A stretch of DNA of 64,000 nucleotides from positions 1 to 64,000 of the forward strand of contig JAPLDJ010000011.1 in the NCBI GenBank assembly GCA_026391805.1, in the 5' to 3' direction. The translations under genes were made by a program, and so were the position numbers. The notes beneath the pieces are model-generated. The model saw only the letters and a list, made by a program, of their open reading frames with translations, ran no database searches and was not told the origin of the DNA. Source of the stretch: Bacteroidota bacterium (lineage in GTDB: Bacteria; Bacteroidota; Bacteroidia; Bacteroidales; FEN-979). How positions within the stretch are numbered: position 1 is the first letter of the stretch; each line of letters opens with the position of its first letter. Of this stretch, positions 36,393-45,053 are shown piece by piece.

Positions 36393-37383
36393 AGCGACAT
36401 TGAAAAAAATCCTTGTCATACAAACTGCTTCCATCGGGGATGTGATCCTCACTACACCGGTGATCGAGGCATTGCATCATTCCTTCCCGGACGCATCCAT
36501 CGATATCCTTGTCAAGAGCGGAATGGAAGGCCTTTTCCGCAGTCATCCTTTTCTTCATGAAATTCTTGTCTGGAATAAGAAAAACAAAAAACTGCAGAAT
36601 TTTCTCCGTATCCTCTGCAAGACAAGGAAAACAAAGTACGACGCCGTTATCAATGTGCAGCGCTTTGCCCTGACCGGGATTCTGACCTCACTTTCAGGAT
36701 CAAAGGTCCGGATCGGCTTCTCAAAGAACCCGTTCTCGATCTTCTTCACACAATCCATTCTTCATATTATAAAAAAAGGGATGCATGAGACCGAACGGAA
36801 CCTGATGCTGACCGAACCGCTGACCGGGCCGTCAAAGGAAAAACCGCGTCTTTACCCCATAGCCACCGACACTGCAAAAACGGCGGGTTACAAATCAGGA
36901 ATTTATTATACGATCTCACCTGCATCGCTCTGGTTTACCAAGCAATATCCGGCTGAAAAATGGATTGAATTCATCAGTTACATCCCTCATTCCTGTAAGG
37001 TATATTTCCTTGGTTCATCTGAAGATGCAACACTTTGTGAGAACATCATCCGTCAGTCGGGACATCCGGGTTGTATCAGCCTGGCGGGAAAGCTCGGGTT
37101 CCTGGAATCCGCCTCCCTCATGAAAGATGCCAGGATGAATTTCACCAATGACTCCGCTCCCATGCACCTTGCATCTGCGGTGAATGCACCGGTTACCGTG
37201 ATCTATTGCTCGACGGTCCCGGAATTCGGATTCGGCCCGCTGTCGGATGAATCCAGGATCGTTGAGATAAAAGATCCTCTCTCCTGCCGCCCCTGCGGTT
37301 TGCATGGATACAGATCCTGCCCTGAAAAACACTTCCGGTGTGCCACAGATATCGACGTGGATCAACTTGCTTCAGGACTCTGA
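36385..37383 (+). CDS. Glycosyltransferase family 9 (heptosyltransferase-like)
   Basis: A 332-residue protein with two Rossmann-like halves. The N-terminus has ILVIQTASIGDVILTTPVIE, the ADP-heptose:LPS heptosyltransferase signature. The C-terminal half has VYFLGSSEDATLCENI and the nucleotide-sugar contacts TNDSAPMHLASAVNAPVTVIY. A CxxC-rich end (SCRPCGLHGYRSCPEKHFRC) is typical of this subgroup. Starts are GTG at 36385, overlapping dapD by 8 bases, or TTG at 36400, which gives the family's usual MKKILVIQTA opening. Likely role: adding a core sugar to lipopolysaccharide at the inner membrane. Confidence 0.88.
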   Translation: MFRATLKKILVIQTASIGDVILTTPVIEALHHSFPDASIDILVKSGMEGLFRSHPFLHEILVWNKKNKKLQNFLRILCKTRKTKYDAVINVQRFALTGILTSLSGSKVRIGFSKNPFSIFFTQSILHIIKKGMHETERNLMLTEPLTGPSKEKPRLYPIATDTAKTAGYKSGIYYTISPASLWFTKQYPAEKWIEFISYIPHSCKVYFLGSSEDATLCENIIRQSGHPGCISLAGKLGFLESASLMKDARMNFTNDSAPMHLASAVNAPVTVIYCSTVPEFGFGPLSDESRIVEIKDPLSCRPCGLHGYRSCPEKHFRCATDIDVDQLASGL

Positions 37384-37492
37384 AAGCTGAATTTGAATTC
37401 TCATACAATTTAATAGGATTTTTAGCGTAATTTTGCTGCACTGAAAGGAAAAAACGAACATCCTTTCATCCCTAACAATTCTTGTTCCTGTT

Positions 37493-38056
37493 ATGGAAAA
37501 TGAAGTAAAAAATTGCCTGAAGGTACTTAAGAGCGGAGGGATCATCCTTTACCCGACTGATACGATCTGGGGAATCGGATGTGATGCGACGAATCCGAAG
37601 GCAATTGAAAAGGTGTACCGTCTTAAAAAACGGGCCGACATTAAAAGCCTGATCATCCTCCTGGCCAGTGCCAGAGATCTGGAGACCTATGTTGCAAAGG
37701 TCCCGGCGATTGCAAATGATCTCATGAAAAACGTTGAGAAACCGCTGACCATCATTTACCCGAATGCGCAGAACCTTCCGAAAAATGTTATCGCGGAAGA
37801 CAATTCCATTGCCATCCGGATCGTCAGGAATGAGTTCTGCATCAGGCTGATCAAGGCTTTCGGCAAACCGATCGTATCCACATCTGCAAACATTTCAGGG
37901 GATATAGCCCCCATGGTCTTCAAATGTGTTTCGAAGGAGATTATCGATGGGGCCGACTACGTTGTAAACCTTTACCAGGATGACATCCAGGATGTGAAAC
38001 CCTCAAGGATCATCAAACTGTTCGCGAACGGAGAATTTAAAGTGATCAGGGCATGA
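37493..38056 (+). CDS. tsaC: L-threonylcarbamoyladenylate synthase (Sua5/YrdC family)
   Basis: A 187-residue protein that makes threonylcarbamoyl-AMP for the t6A modification of ANN-decoding tRNAs. The YrdC motif is GGIILYPTDTIWGIGCDATN (about 15-34), with KRADIKSLIILL and PIVSTSANISGDIA (about 126-139). It lacks the C-terminal Sua5 domain, so it is the short TsaC type. The stop overlaps the next start by 4 bases (ATGA). Confidence 0.92.
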   Translation: MENEVKNCLKVLKSGGIILYPTDTIWGIGCDATNPKAIEKVYRLKKRADIKSLIILLASARDLETYVAKVPAIANDLMKNVEKPLTIIYPNAQNLPKNVIAEDNSIAIRIVRNEFCIRLIKAFGKPIVSTSANISGDIAPMVFKCVSKEIIDGADYVVNLYQDDIQDVKPSRIIKLFANGEFKVIRA

Positions 38057-40128
38057 CGACAAACAAGTTCAAACAGCTGGCCATCCGAAGGGAAGACAAA
38101 GAATATACGATCAAAAGCACCGGAAAGGAAACGCTGCAGAAATGGTTTTCGTTGCTTACACTTGGCCGCAAACTGGACGAGAAAGCCCCGAATTACCTGA
38201 AGCAGGCGCTGGGATGGTCGTACCATGCACCATACGCCGGGCATGACGGGATCCAGTTAGCCATCGGACAGATCTTCGACCGGAATACCGATCACCTCTT
38301 TCCTTATTACCGTGACATGCTAACGGTGATATCGGCAGGCCTGACGGCCGAAGAGATCATCCTCAACGGACTTTCGAAAGCACAGGATGTTGCCAGCGGG
38401 GGACGGCATATGTCGAACCATTTTGCCAAGCCCGGATGGAACATTCACAACGTTTCTTCCAGCACCGGGAACCATACACTGCATGCAGTCGGCGTTGCAA
38501 GAGCCATTAAATATTATGGCAGCAAGGGAGTGGCCATCAGTTCCCAGGGAGAATCTTCGGTTTCCGAAGGATATGTATATGAAGCCATCAACGGGGCGAG
38601 CCGGGAAGAACTCCCGGTGATCTTTGTTTTCCAGGATAATGGCTACGGGATCTCGGTGCCGAAATCCGATCAGACCGCCAATCCCAGGGCAGCCGATAAC
38701 TTTCTTGCGTTCAAAAACCTGGGTGTGATATACTGCAACGGCAAGGACATGTTCAATTCCATGAATGCCATGCACAAGGCCAAACAGACCGTCCTGGAAA
38801 CGGGCAAGCCGGTGATTGTCCATGCCAACTGCATCCGCATCGGATCCCATTCGAACAGCGACCGGCAGGAGCTTTACCGCGGTCCTGAAGAGTTGCAGGA
38901 GGCCCGCATGCTCGATCCCCTGGCAAAATTCAGAAAGATGCTGTTCTATTCCGGGAAGTTCACAGAGGAAGAACTTGCTGCCGTTGAAGAGGAAGCCACT
39001 CAGATCATTTCAGCCGCCCATAAAAAAGCGCTGGCAGCGCCTGATCCCGATCCGAAAACCATTCTTGATTTTGTGACGGCCTCACCCTATTCCCCGGTAA
39101 AATATCCCGAAGGAATACCGGATGGAAGCGGGCCGAAGAAGCGGCTGATCGAAGCCCTCAATGAAACGCTGAAAGCTGAATTCCGTCATAATCCCGACAC
39201 TTTTATGTGGGGACAGGATATGGCCGCTGGTGAAAAAGGCGGGATTTTTAATGTTTCAAAAGGACTGCAGAAGGAATTCGGGCCGCAGCGCATCTTCAAT
39301 GCCCCGATTGCAGAGGATTACATTGTTGGTACGGCCAACGGGATGAGCCGGTTCAATGAAAAGATCCGCATTGTTATTGAAGGCGCCGAGTTTGCCGACT
39401 ACTTCTGGCCGGCCATGGAACAGCTGGTCGAACTGTCGCATGATTTCTGGCGCAGCAACGGACAATTCGCACCGAACGTTACCATCCGGCTCGCATCCGG
39501 CGGGTATATCGGCGGTGGTCTTTACCATTCACAGAACATTGAAGCTTCATTGTCGACCTTCCCGGGCCTGAGGATCGTTTATCCGTCATTTGCAGATGAT
39601 GCGGCCGGTTTGCTGCGAACCTGCATACGATCAAAAGGTCCGTCGGTCTTCATGGAACCAAAAGCACTTTACAACGATCCTCTTGCAGAAGCCAATGTCC
39701 CGGATGATTTTGAGGTACCGTTCGGCAAGGCAAGGATCCGCAGGGAGGGCGACCGCCTGACGCTGATCACGTACGGGAACACCACCCACATGTGTCTGCG
39801 CGTGGCTGAAAGGATCGCGAAGGAAAATAACATCCAGGTTGAAGTGATCGACCTGCGTTCGATCCTCCCGCTGGATAAGGAAACCATCATCCGGTCGGTA
39901 AAAAAGACAAACCGCGCACTCGTTGTCCACGAAGACAAGGTATTTTCCGGTTTCGGAGCCGAAGTTTCAGCCATGATCCAGGAAGAGGTTTTCCGATACC
40001 TGGATGCGCCGGTGAAACGTGTCGGAGCTACTTTCACGCCGGTGGGCTTCAACAGGATCCTTGAAAAAGCGATCCTTCCGGATGACGACAAGATATATAT
40101 TGCTGCCAAAGAGATCCTGGCATTCTGA
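38053..40128 (+). CDS. Fused E1 alpha-beta subunit of a branched-chain type 2-oxo acid dehydrogenase
   Basis: A 691-residue thiamine-diphosphate enzyme with alpha and beta halves in one chain, a form common in Bacteroidota. The alpha half (about 1-340) has GHDGIQLAIGQ, the activation-loop region GGRHMSNHFA, and the cofactor motif GESSVSEGYVYEAINGAS then FVFQDNGYGISVP. The beta half (about 360-691) has MWGQDMAAGEKGG, ending with a transketolase C-terminal domain (TLITYGNTTHMCLRVAERIA; EVIDLRSILPLD). It should decarboxylate a branched-chain or related 2-oxo acid and pass the acyl group to a lipoyl E2 encoded elsewhere. It overlaps the tsaC stop by 4 bases. Confidence 0.92.
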   Translation: MTTNKFKQLAIRREDKEYTIKSTGKETLQKWFSLLTLGRKLDEKAPNYLKQALGWSYHAPYAGHDGIQLAIGQIFDRNTDHLFPYYRDMLTVISAGLTAEEIILNGLSKAQDVASGGRHMSNHFAKPGWNIHNVSSSTGNHTLHAVGVARAIKYYGSKGVAISSQGESSVSEGYVYEAINGASREELPVIFVFQDNGYGISVPKSDQTANPRAADNFLAFKNLGVIYCNGKDMFNSMNAMHKAKQTVLETGKPVIVHANCIRIGSHSNSDRQELYRGPEELQEARMLDPLAKFRKMLFYSGKFTEEELAAVEEEATQIISAAHKKALAAPDPDPKTILDFVTASPYSPVKYPEGIPDGSGPKKRLIEALNETLKAEFRHNPDTFMWGQDMAAGEKGGIFNVSKGLQKEFGPQRIFNAPIAEDYIVGTANGMSRFNEKIRIVIEGAEFADYFWPAMEQLVELSHDFWRSNGQFAPNVTIRLASGGYIGGGLYHSQNIEASLSTFPGLRIVYPSFADDAAGLLRTCIRSKGPSVFMEPKALYNDPLAEANVPDDFEVPFGKARIRREGDRLTLITYGNTTHMCLRVAERIAKENNIQVEVIDLRSILPLDKETIIRSVKKTNRALVVHEDKVFSGFGAEVSAMIQEEVFRYLDAPVKRVGATFTPVGFNRILEKAILPDDDKIYIAAKEILAF

Positions 40129-40151
40129 TTTAATCATTTTAACTCGCTCGA

Positions 40152-42515
40152 ATGAAACAGTACCTTTTCCTGTTCCTGCTGATAAGTATTATCCTGATCA
40201 GCCTGCCGGTATCCGCTCAGAAAGAGAAGCCTAAAACCCATACCATCAGCGGGAGAGTAACCGATTCCCAGAATGGGGAAAGCCTCATCGGGGCCACGAT
40301 CTATGTCAGTGAAATGAAAACCGGGGCGGTGTCCGATATCTACGGAAATTATTCCGTTACACTGCCTGTGGGGCAATATACCGTTGTGATCTCCTATATC
40401 GGTTATAGCACAGTTCAGAAAACCATAACCCTGGATAAAGATGTAACGCTGAAAGTGGAACTCTCCGTCCGGCAGGAAAACCTGAAGGAGGTTGAGATCT
40501 CAAGCGAGCGAAATAATAAAAATGTGCTGAGGCCGGAGATGAGCACCTTCAAGATGGACATCAAGACCATCGAAACCATTCCTGCACTTTTCGGTGAAGT
40601 GGATATCATTAAGGCCATCCAGCTGCTTCCCGGGGTGCAGTCGGTCAGCGAAGGATCGAGCGGTTTCAGCGTGCGGGGCGGCGCACCGGATCAGAACCTT
40701 ATCCTTCTCGACGGGGCCAATGTTTACAATGCCTCCCACATGCTCGGATTTTTTTCAGTGTTCAACAATGATGCAATCAAAGATGTTAAGCTTTACAAAG
40801 GTGATATTCCCCCGGCCTACGGCGGCAGGCTCTCATCGGTGCTTGACATCCATATGGAAGAGGGCAATTCAAAGAAACTGGAGATCAACGGCGGTATCGG
40901 ACTAATCTCCAGCCGGCTCACCATTGAAGCCCCCATCCTCAAAGACCGCTGTTCATTCATCGTTTCCGGCCGCAGGACCTATGCCGACCTTTATCTTCCC
41001 CTTTCCTCCAACAAGGCGCTGCAGAATAACAAGCTTTACTTCTATGATCTGAATGCCAAGATCAATTATAAGTTCGGAGACAAAGACCAGATCTTCCTTT
41101 CAGGATATTTCGGGAGGGATGTATTTAAAAACCAGTTCGCCGGTATGCAATGGGGCAACGGCACCGGTACCCTGCGTTGGAACCACTTGTTCACGAAAAA
41201 GCTCTTTGGTAACTTTTCTGCCGTTTACAGTGATTACCGGTACCGGATCGACGGCGGAAGCGGCAGCGAAAGCGATGTTACGGCCTTTCAGTGGAACGCC
41301 AGCCTGAAGGATATCGGGGTGAAAGGAGATTTCAGCTATTTCGCGAATACCAAAAATACGATCAAATTCGGCGTGTCAGCCACCTACCATATCATCGATC
41401 CCGGCGTTGCAAAGGGCACAGGTTCATCGGTGTTTAATGAAATCAGTGTTCAGCACAATTATGCACTTGAAACCGGGCTTTACGCCGGCAATGAAGAGCG
41501 CCTCGGAGATTATTTCACCTTAAAATACGGACTGCGGTTCTCCATGTTCCAGAATGTCGGCCCGGATACCGTCTTTCAGTATGACGCCAATTACAATACC
41601 AGCGGAAATACGGCCTACAACTCAGGAACATTTTATCATACCTATTACGGACTTGAACCCCGGGTGGGATTGCTTTTCTCCGTCAATGACAAATCTTCCG
41701 TAAAAGCCAGCTATTCCAGGACCAACCAGTACATGCAGCTCGCCCAGAATTCAACGGTCGGTACACCATTGGATATCTGGTTTCCTGCCAGTCCGAACGT
41801 AAAGCCCCAGATCAGCGACCAGGTTGCACTGGGATATTTCAGGAATTTCAGGAGGAATACGATTGAAACCTCCTGCGAGGTCTATTACAAATGGATGCAG
41901 CATGTGATCGATTTCAAGGATTATGCGGTTCTGCTGCTCAACGACACGCTGGAAGGGCAGTTGAGAATTGGGAAAGCATGGTCGTATGGCGCAGAGTTCC
42001 TTGTCAGGCTGAATGAAAAGAAGCTGAACGGCTGGGTCAGTTATACCTATTCAAGGGTATTCCGGCAGGTGGCTGAGATTAACAACGGAAACTTCTATCC
42101 GGCGCCTTATGACAAGCCGCACAACGTTGCCATCGTTTTAAATTACAGGATCTCGAAGAGGTTCCTTGTTTCCGCGAACTGGGTCTATTCCACGGGGAAT
42201 CCGTTGACGTTCCCCATTGGCAGGGCCGAGATCGGCGGAAAAATCTTTCCCATCTATTCTGATCGCAATGCTTACCGTTACCAGGCCTATCACCGACTGG
42301 ACCTATCCATGACCTTTTATTCGAAGCAGAAGCCCGGGCGGAAATTCGCCTGGGATCTGAATGCCTCCATCTACAATGTTTACAACCGGCATAACACCTG
42401 GTCCATTGAATTCGTGCAGGATAAGGTGAATCCGAATGTGACCAGTGCTGAAAGAGTCTATTTATTCGGGATCATACCCTCCGTCACCTTTAATTTCCAT
42501 TTCAACAATGAATAA
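40152..42515 (+). CDS. TonB-dependent receptor with carboxypeptidase-like N-terminal domain
   Basis: A 787-residue outer-membrane receptor. Signal peptide MKQYLFLFLLISIILISLPVSA, carboxypeptidase-regulatory-like domain (about 30-105, with GATIYVSEMKTGAVSDIYGNY), plug (about 130-235, with SVRGGAPDQNLILLDGANVYN) and barrel. The next gene encodes a DUF4249 lipoprotein that overlaps its stop by 8 bases. This receptor-DUF4249 pair is a frequent Bacteroidota arrangement. The substrate is unknown; no carbohydrate enzymes are adjacent. It begins 23 bases after the E1 gene. Confidence 0.92.
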   Translation: MKQYLFLFLLISIILISLPVSAQKEKPKTHTISGRVTDSQNGESLIGATIYVSEMKTGAVSDIYGNYSVTLPVGQYTVVISYIGYSTVQKTITLDKDVTLKVELSVRQENLKEVEISSERNNKNVLRPEMSTFKMDIKTIETIPALFGEVDIIKAIQLLPGVQSVSEGSSGFSVRGGAPDQNLILLDGANVYNASHMLGFFSVFNNDAIKDVKLYKGDIPPAYGGRLSSVLDIHMEEGNSKKLEINGGIGLISSRLTIEAPILKDRCSFIVSGRRTYADLYLPLSSNKALQNNKLYFYDLNAKINYKFGDKDQIFLSGYFGRDVFKNQFAGMQWGNGTGTLRWNHLFTKKLFGNFSAVYSDYRYRIDGGSGSESDVTAFQWNASLKDIGVKGDFSYFANTKNTIKFGVSATYHIIDPGVAKGTGSSVFNEISVQHNYALETGLYAGNEERLGDYFTLKYGLRFSMFQNVGPDTVFQYDANYNTSGNTAYNSGTFYHTYYGLEPRVGLLFSVNDKSSVKASYSRTNQYMQLAQNSTVGTPLDIWFPASPNVKPQISDQVALGYFRNFRRNTIETSCEVYYKWMQHVIDFKDYAVLLLNDTLEGQLRIGKAWSYGAEFLVRLNEKKLNGWVSYTYSRVFRQVAEINNGNFYPAPYDKPHNVAIVLNYRISKRFLVSANWVYSTGNPLTFPIGRAEIGGKIFPIYSDRNAYRYQAYHRLDLSMTFYSKQKPGRKFAWDLNASIYNVYNRHNTWSIEFVQDKVNPNVTSAERVYLFGIIPSVTFNFHFNNE

Positions 42516-43353
42516 GCGCTTCCTATACATCCTGGTTCTTGCAGCGGCAGCAGCATCCTGCACAGAGAAGATCGACCTGAAACTGGATTCGACCTATACG
42601 CGTCTTGTGGTCGACGGACACATCACCTCCGATTCCATGGCTCACTTTATCAGCCTGACCAAAACCTCGGATTATTTTTCCAACCAGCCTTCGCCAAGGG
42701 TCACAAATGCGACACTGTCACTCAGTGACGGAACAAATACATTTCCTCTTACAGAGACCGTTCCGGGTCAGTCAGGCATTTACAGCACCGACCCGAAATT
42801 TGCAGGGATTATCGGGAAGACTTACACCCTGAATATCTCACTGCCGGAAGTCATTGCAGGCACGACTGAATACACCGCATCCTCCGAACTTATCGGGGTT
42901 ACAAAGCTTGATTCGATTCAGGCTGTTTTCCGTTCAGATATCGGCAAGGATGGAATCTGGCAGGTGAAGGTATTTGCCCAGGATCCCCCTGGAAGCAGAA
43001 ATTATTACATGATGAACCTTTACCGGAACCATAAGCTCTGGTCCGACACCATCACAAAAGTCGGGATCACCGATAACCAGTTCTTCGCCGGAAATTACAT
43101 CCCGGGCGCCGATGCTTTTTACATCAACAACAGCAACAAGTGGGAAACCCTCTACCCCGGAGATACTGTCACGCTTGAGTTATCCGCGGTTACGAAAGAA
43201 TATTATGATTTTATCGGCCAGGTCCAGTTCGCAGGCATCAGCATTCCTTTCTTCAGCGGCCCCCCCGCCAATGTTGTGGGTAATATCAGCAATGAAGGGG
43301 TTGGGTTCTTTGCGGCGTACTCAAGCAGTTTTGCCTCGTGCATTGTTAAATAG
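42508..43353 (+). CDS. DUF4249 lipoprotein partner of the TonB receptor
   Basis: A 281-residue protein. The start at 42508 gives a lipoprotein signal (MNKRFLYILVLAAAAASC, lipobox AASC), so it is likely held at the outer membrane. The DUF4249 features are CTEKIDLKLDSTYTRLVVDGHITSD near the N-terminus (positions 18-42), PRVTNATLSLSDG, YTLNISLP and the C-terminal NISNEGVGFFAAYSSSF. An upstream in-frame start at 42445 would precede the signal peptide by 21 residues inside the receptor gene. Function is unknown; by its coupling it is probably a surface accessory of the receptor. Confidence 0.88.
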   Translation: MNKRFLYILVLAAAAASCTEKIDLKLDSTYTRLVVDGHITSDSMAHFISLTKTSDYFSNQPSPRVTNATLSLSDGTNTFPLTETVPGQSGIYSTDPKFAGIIGKTYTLNISLPEVIAGTTEYTASSELIGVTKLDSIQAVFRSDIGKDGIWQVKVFAQDPPGSRNYYMMNLYRNHKLWSDTITKVGITDNQFFAGNYIPGADAFYINNSNKWETLYPGDTVTLELSAVTKEYYDFIGQVQFAGISIPFFSGPPANVVGNISNEGVGFFAAYSSSFASCIVK

Positions 43354-43423
43354 CGAAATGGCGAGATAGCGAAAAGTCATAGGTCATGTGTCAAAAGTTG
43401 GAAAATATAGTCTGTGACTAATC

Positions 43424-43442
43424 CCTGCCTGCGGCAGGCAGG
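43424..43442. repeat. GC-rich palindromic module
   Basis: CCTGCCTGCGGCAGGCAGG, a perfect 19-base palindrome around a central G, preceded by TCTGTGACTAATC and followed by TGTGAACATCTGTGTAATCTG. The gap 43354-43500 starts with AGCGAAA words directly at the DUF4249 stop codon. Confidence 0.85.
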
Positions 43443-43500
43443 TGTGAACATCTGTGTAATCTGTGGTGAAAAAAGAAACTTTAAGAACTTTATGAACTTT

Positions 43501-44976
43501 ATGAACTTTATAAACTTAAAGAGAACCATCTTAGGCCTGTTTATACTGATTTCTTTTGAGGGTTTTTCACAATCGAAAGAGATGATTGAGAAGATCAAAG
43601 GCTCGTGGGCAGGACCTCTGAAAGTCGGGGCGGCAGAACTTACTGTTGTGATCAACATCACGGCGAATGAAAAAGACAGCCTGATCGTCACCATCGACAG
43701 TCCCGACCAGAGTGTTAACGGCATTGCCACTTCGAAGGTCCGTGTCACCGGAGATTCGCTGATCGTCAAATCAAAAGTCCTGAAGGCGACTTACAAGGGT
43801 GCGTTCGGAAGTGATTTCACGGAGTTAAAAGGCACCTGGACACAGTCTTTTACCGAATTTCCCCTGAATCTTCATCATTCCTTTGAGAAATACAGCGTCA
43901 AACGGCCGCAGGAGCCTAAACCTCCTTATCCGTACATTGAAAAAGAGGTTGTCATTAAAAACGAAAAAGCGGGTGTTGACCTCGCCGGGACCCTGACCCT
44001 GCCGGAACAGGGCGGACCTTTTCCTGCAGTGATCCTGATCACCGGATCGGGGACTCAGAACCGGGATGAGGAGATGATGGGGCATAAGCCATTTCTCCTT
44101 CTGGCAGATTATCTTACACGAAGAGGGATCGCCGTGCTGCGTTGTGATGACCGTGGTTTTGGTAAATCAACCGGGACGATGAATGCCGGGACGACCCTTG
44201 ATTTTGTCTCCGATGTTGTTGCTGAATTTAATTTCCTGAAGATGCAGAAGGAGATCGATACCACGCGGATTGGTCTTGCCGGTCACAGTGAAGGCGGGCT
44301 GATTGCTCCTATCGTGGCCTCAAAGCAAAAGGATGTGGCTTTTATCATACTTCTTGCAGGGCCGGGCGTTACGGGCGAACAGATCCTTCTGCTGCAAACG
44401 GCGCTGTTAAACCGAAAAGCCGGGTTGAGCGAAAAAGACATTGAATTCGAGGCCAAACTGAGAACAAAGATCTATACTGCGATCAGGAAGAACAACGATA
44501 ATGAAAAAGCCGCCAAACAGATCAAACTGATCCTGAAGTCTGCCAAAAAGAAAAACCCAGATGGGAATGGCCTCGTTAAGATCACGGATCAGCAAGCCGA
44601 CCTTTTTATCCAGCAATGCACCACGCCATGGTTCAGGATGTTCCTTGTCCTGGATCCGGTCGATTACCTTTCACAAACGAAATGTCCCGTTCTGGCGCTG
44701 AATGGTTCGCTGGATCTCCAGGTCCCGGCAAAGGAGAACCTCAAGGCCATTGAGAAAGCGCTGATATACGGCGGAAATTCACAATACACCATCGAAGAGA
44801 TTCCGGGGCTCAACCATCTCTTCCAGCATGCCACAACCGGAAACATAGATGAATACGGGAAGATTGAAGAAACAATGTCGCCGGAGGTGCTGGAGAAGGT
44901 TGCCGACTGGATCAGCAAAATAGCGAAAAGCGAAATAGTGAAAAGCTCTGTGAGCCTCTGTGTCTTCTCTGTGTAA
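43501..44976 (+). CDS. Exported alpha/beta hydrolase (esterase-like)
   Basis: A 491-residue protein. The start at 43501 gives MNFINLKRTILGLFILISFE as signal peptide; 43492 and a GTG at 43414 are also in frame, but that stretch is repeat DNA. An N-terminal beta domain (about 25-120) precedes the hydrolase fold. The oxyanion region is AVILITGSGTQNRDEE, the nucleophile elbow is GLAGHSEGG, and the late Asp and His are likely in LALNGSLDLQVPAKE and GLNHLFQHATTG. The last twenty or so residues (about SKIAKSEIVKSSVSLCVFSV) are encoded by intergenic-type AGCGAAA and CTCTGTG repeats, so the original stop was probably lost. Confidence 0.85.
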   Translation: MNFINLKRTILGLFILISFEGFSQSKEMIEKIKGSWAGPLKVGAAELTVVINITANEKDSLIVTIDSPDQSVNGIATSKVRVTGDSLIVKSKVLKATYKGAFGSDFTELKGTWTQSFTEFPLNLHHSFEKYSVKRPQEPKPPYPYIEKEVVIKNEKAGVDLAGTLTLPEQGGPFPAVILITGSGTQNRDEEMMGHKPFLLLADYLTRRGIAVLRCDDRGFGKSTGTMNAGTTLDFVSDVVAEFNFLKMQKEIDTTRIGLAGHSEGGLIAPIVASKQKDVAFIILLAGPGVTGEQILLLQTALLNRKAGLSEKDIEFEAKLRTKIYTAIRKNNDNEKAAKQIKLILKSAKKKNPDGNGLVKITDQQADLFIQQCTTPWFRMFLVLDPVDYLSQTKCPVLALNGSLDLQVPAKENLKAIEKALIYGGNSQYTIEEIPGLNHLFQHATTGNIDEYGKIEETMSPEVLEKVADWISKIAKSEIVKSSVSLCVFSV

Positions 44977-45001
44977 CTCTGTGTAATAATTTTTATAGAA
45001 A

Positions 45002-45033
45002 AAAAGAGGCCAACATTTCTGAAGGCCTCTTTT
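45002..45033. terminator. Bidirectional terminator between the hydrolase and Omp28-like genes
   Basis: AAAAGAGGCC (45002-45011) pairs fully with GGCCTCTTTT (45024-45033), a 10-base stem with a 12-base loop, flanked by A-rich and T-rich sequence on the two strands. It serves both convergent genes. Confidence 0.85.
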
Positions 45034-45053
45034 GCTTTTAAATAAGTTTCCGG

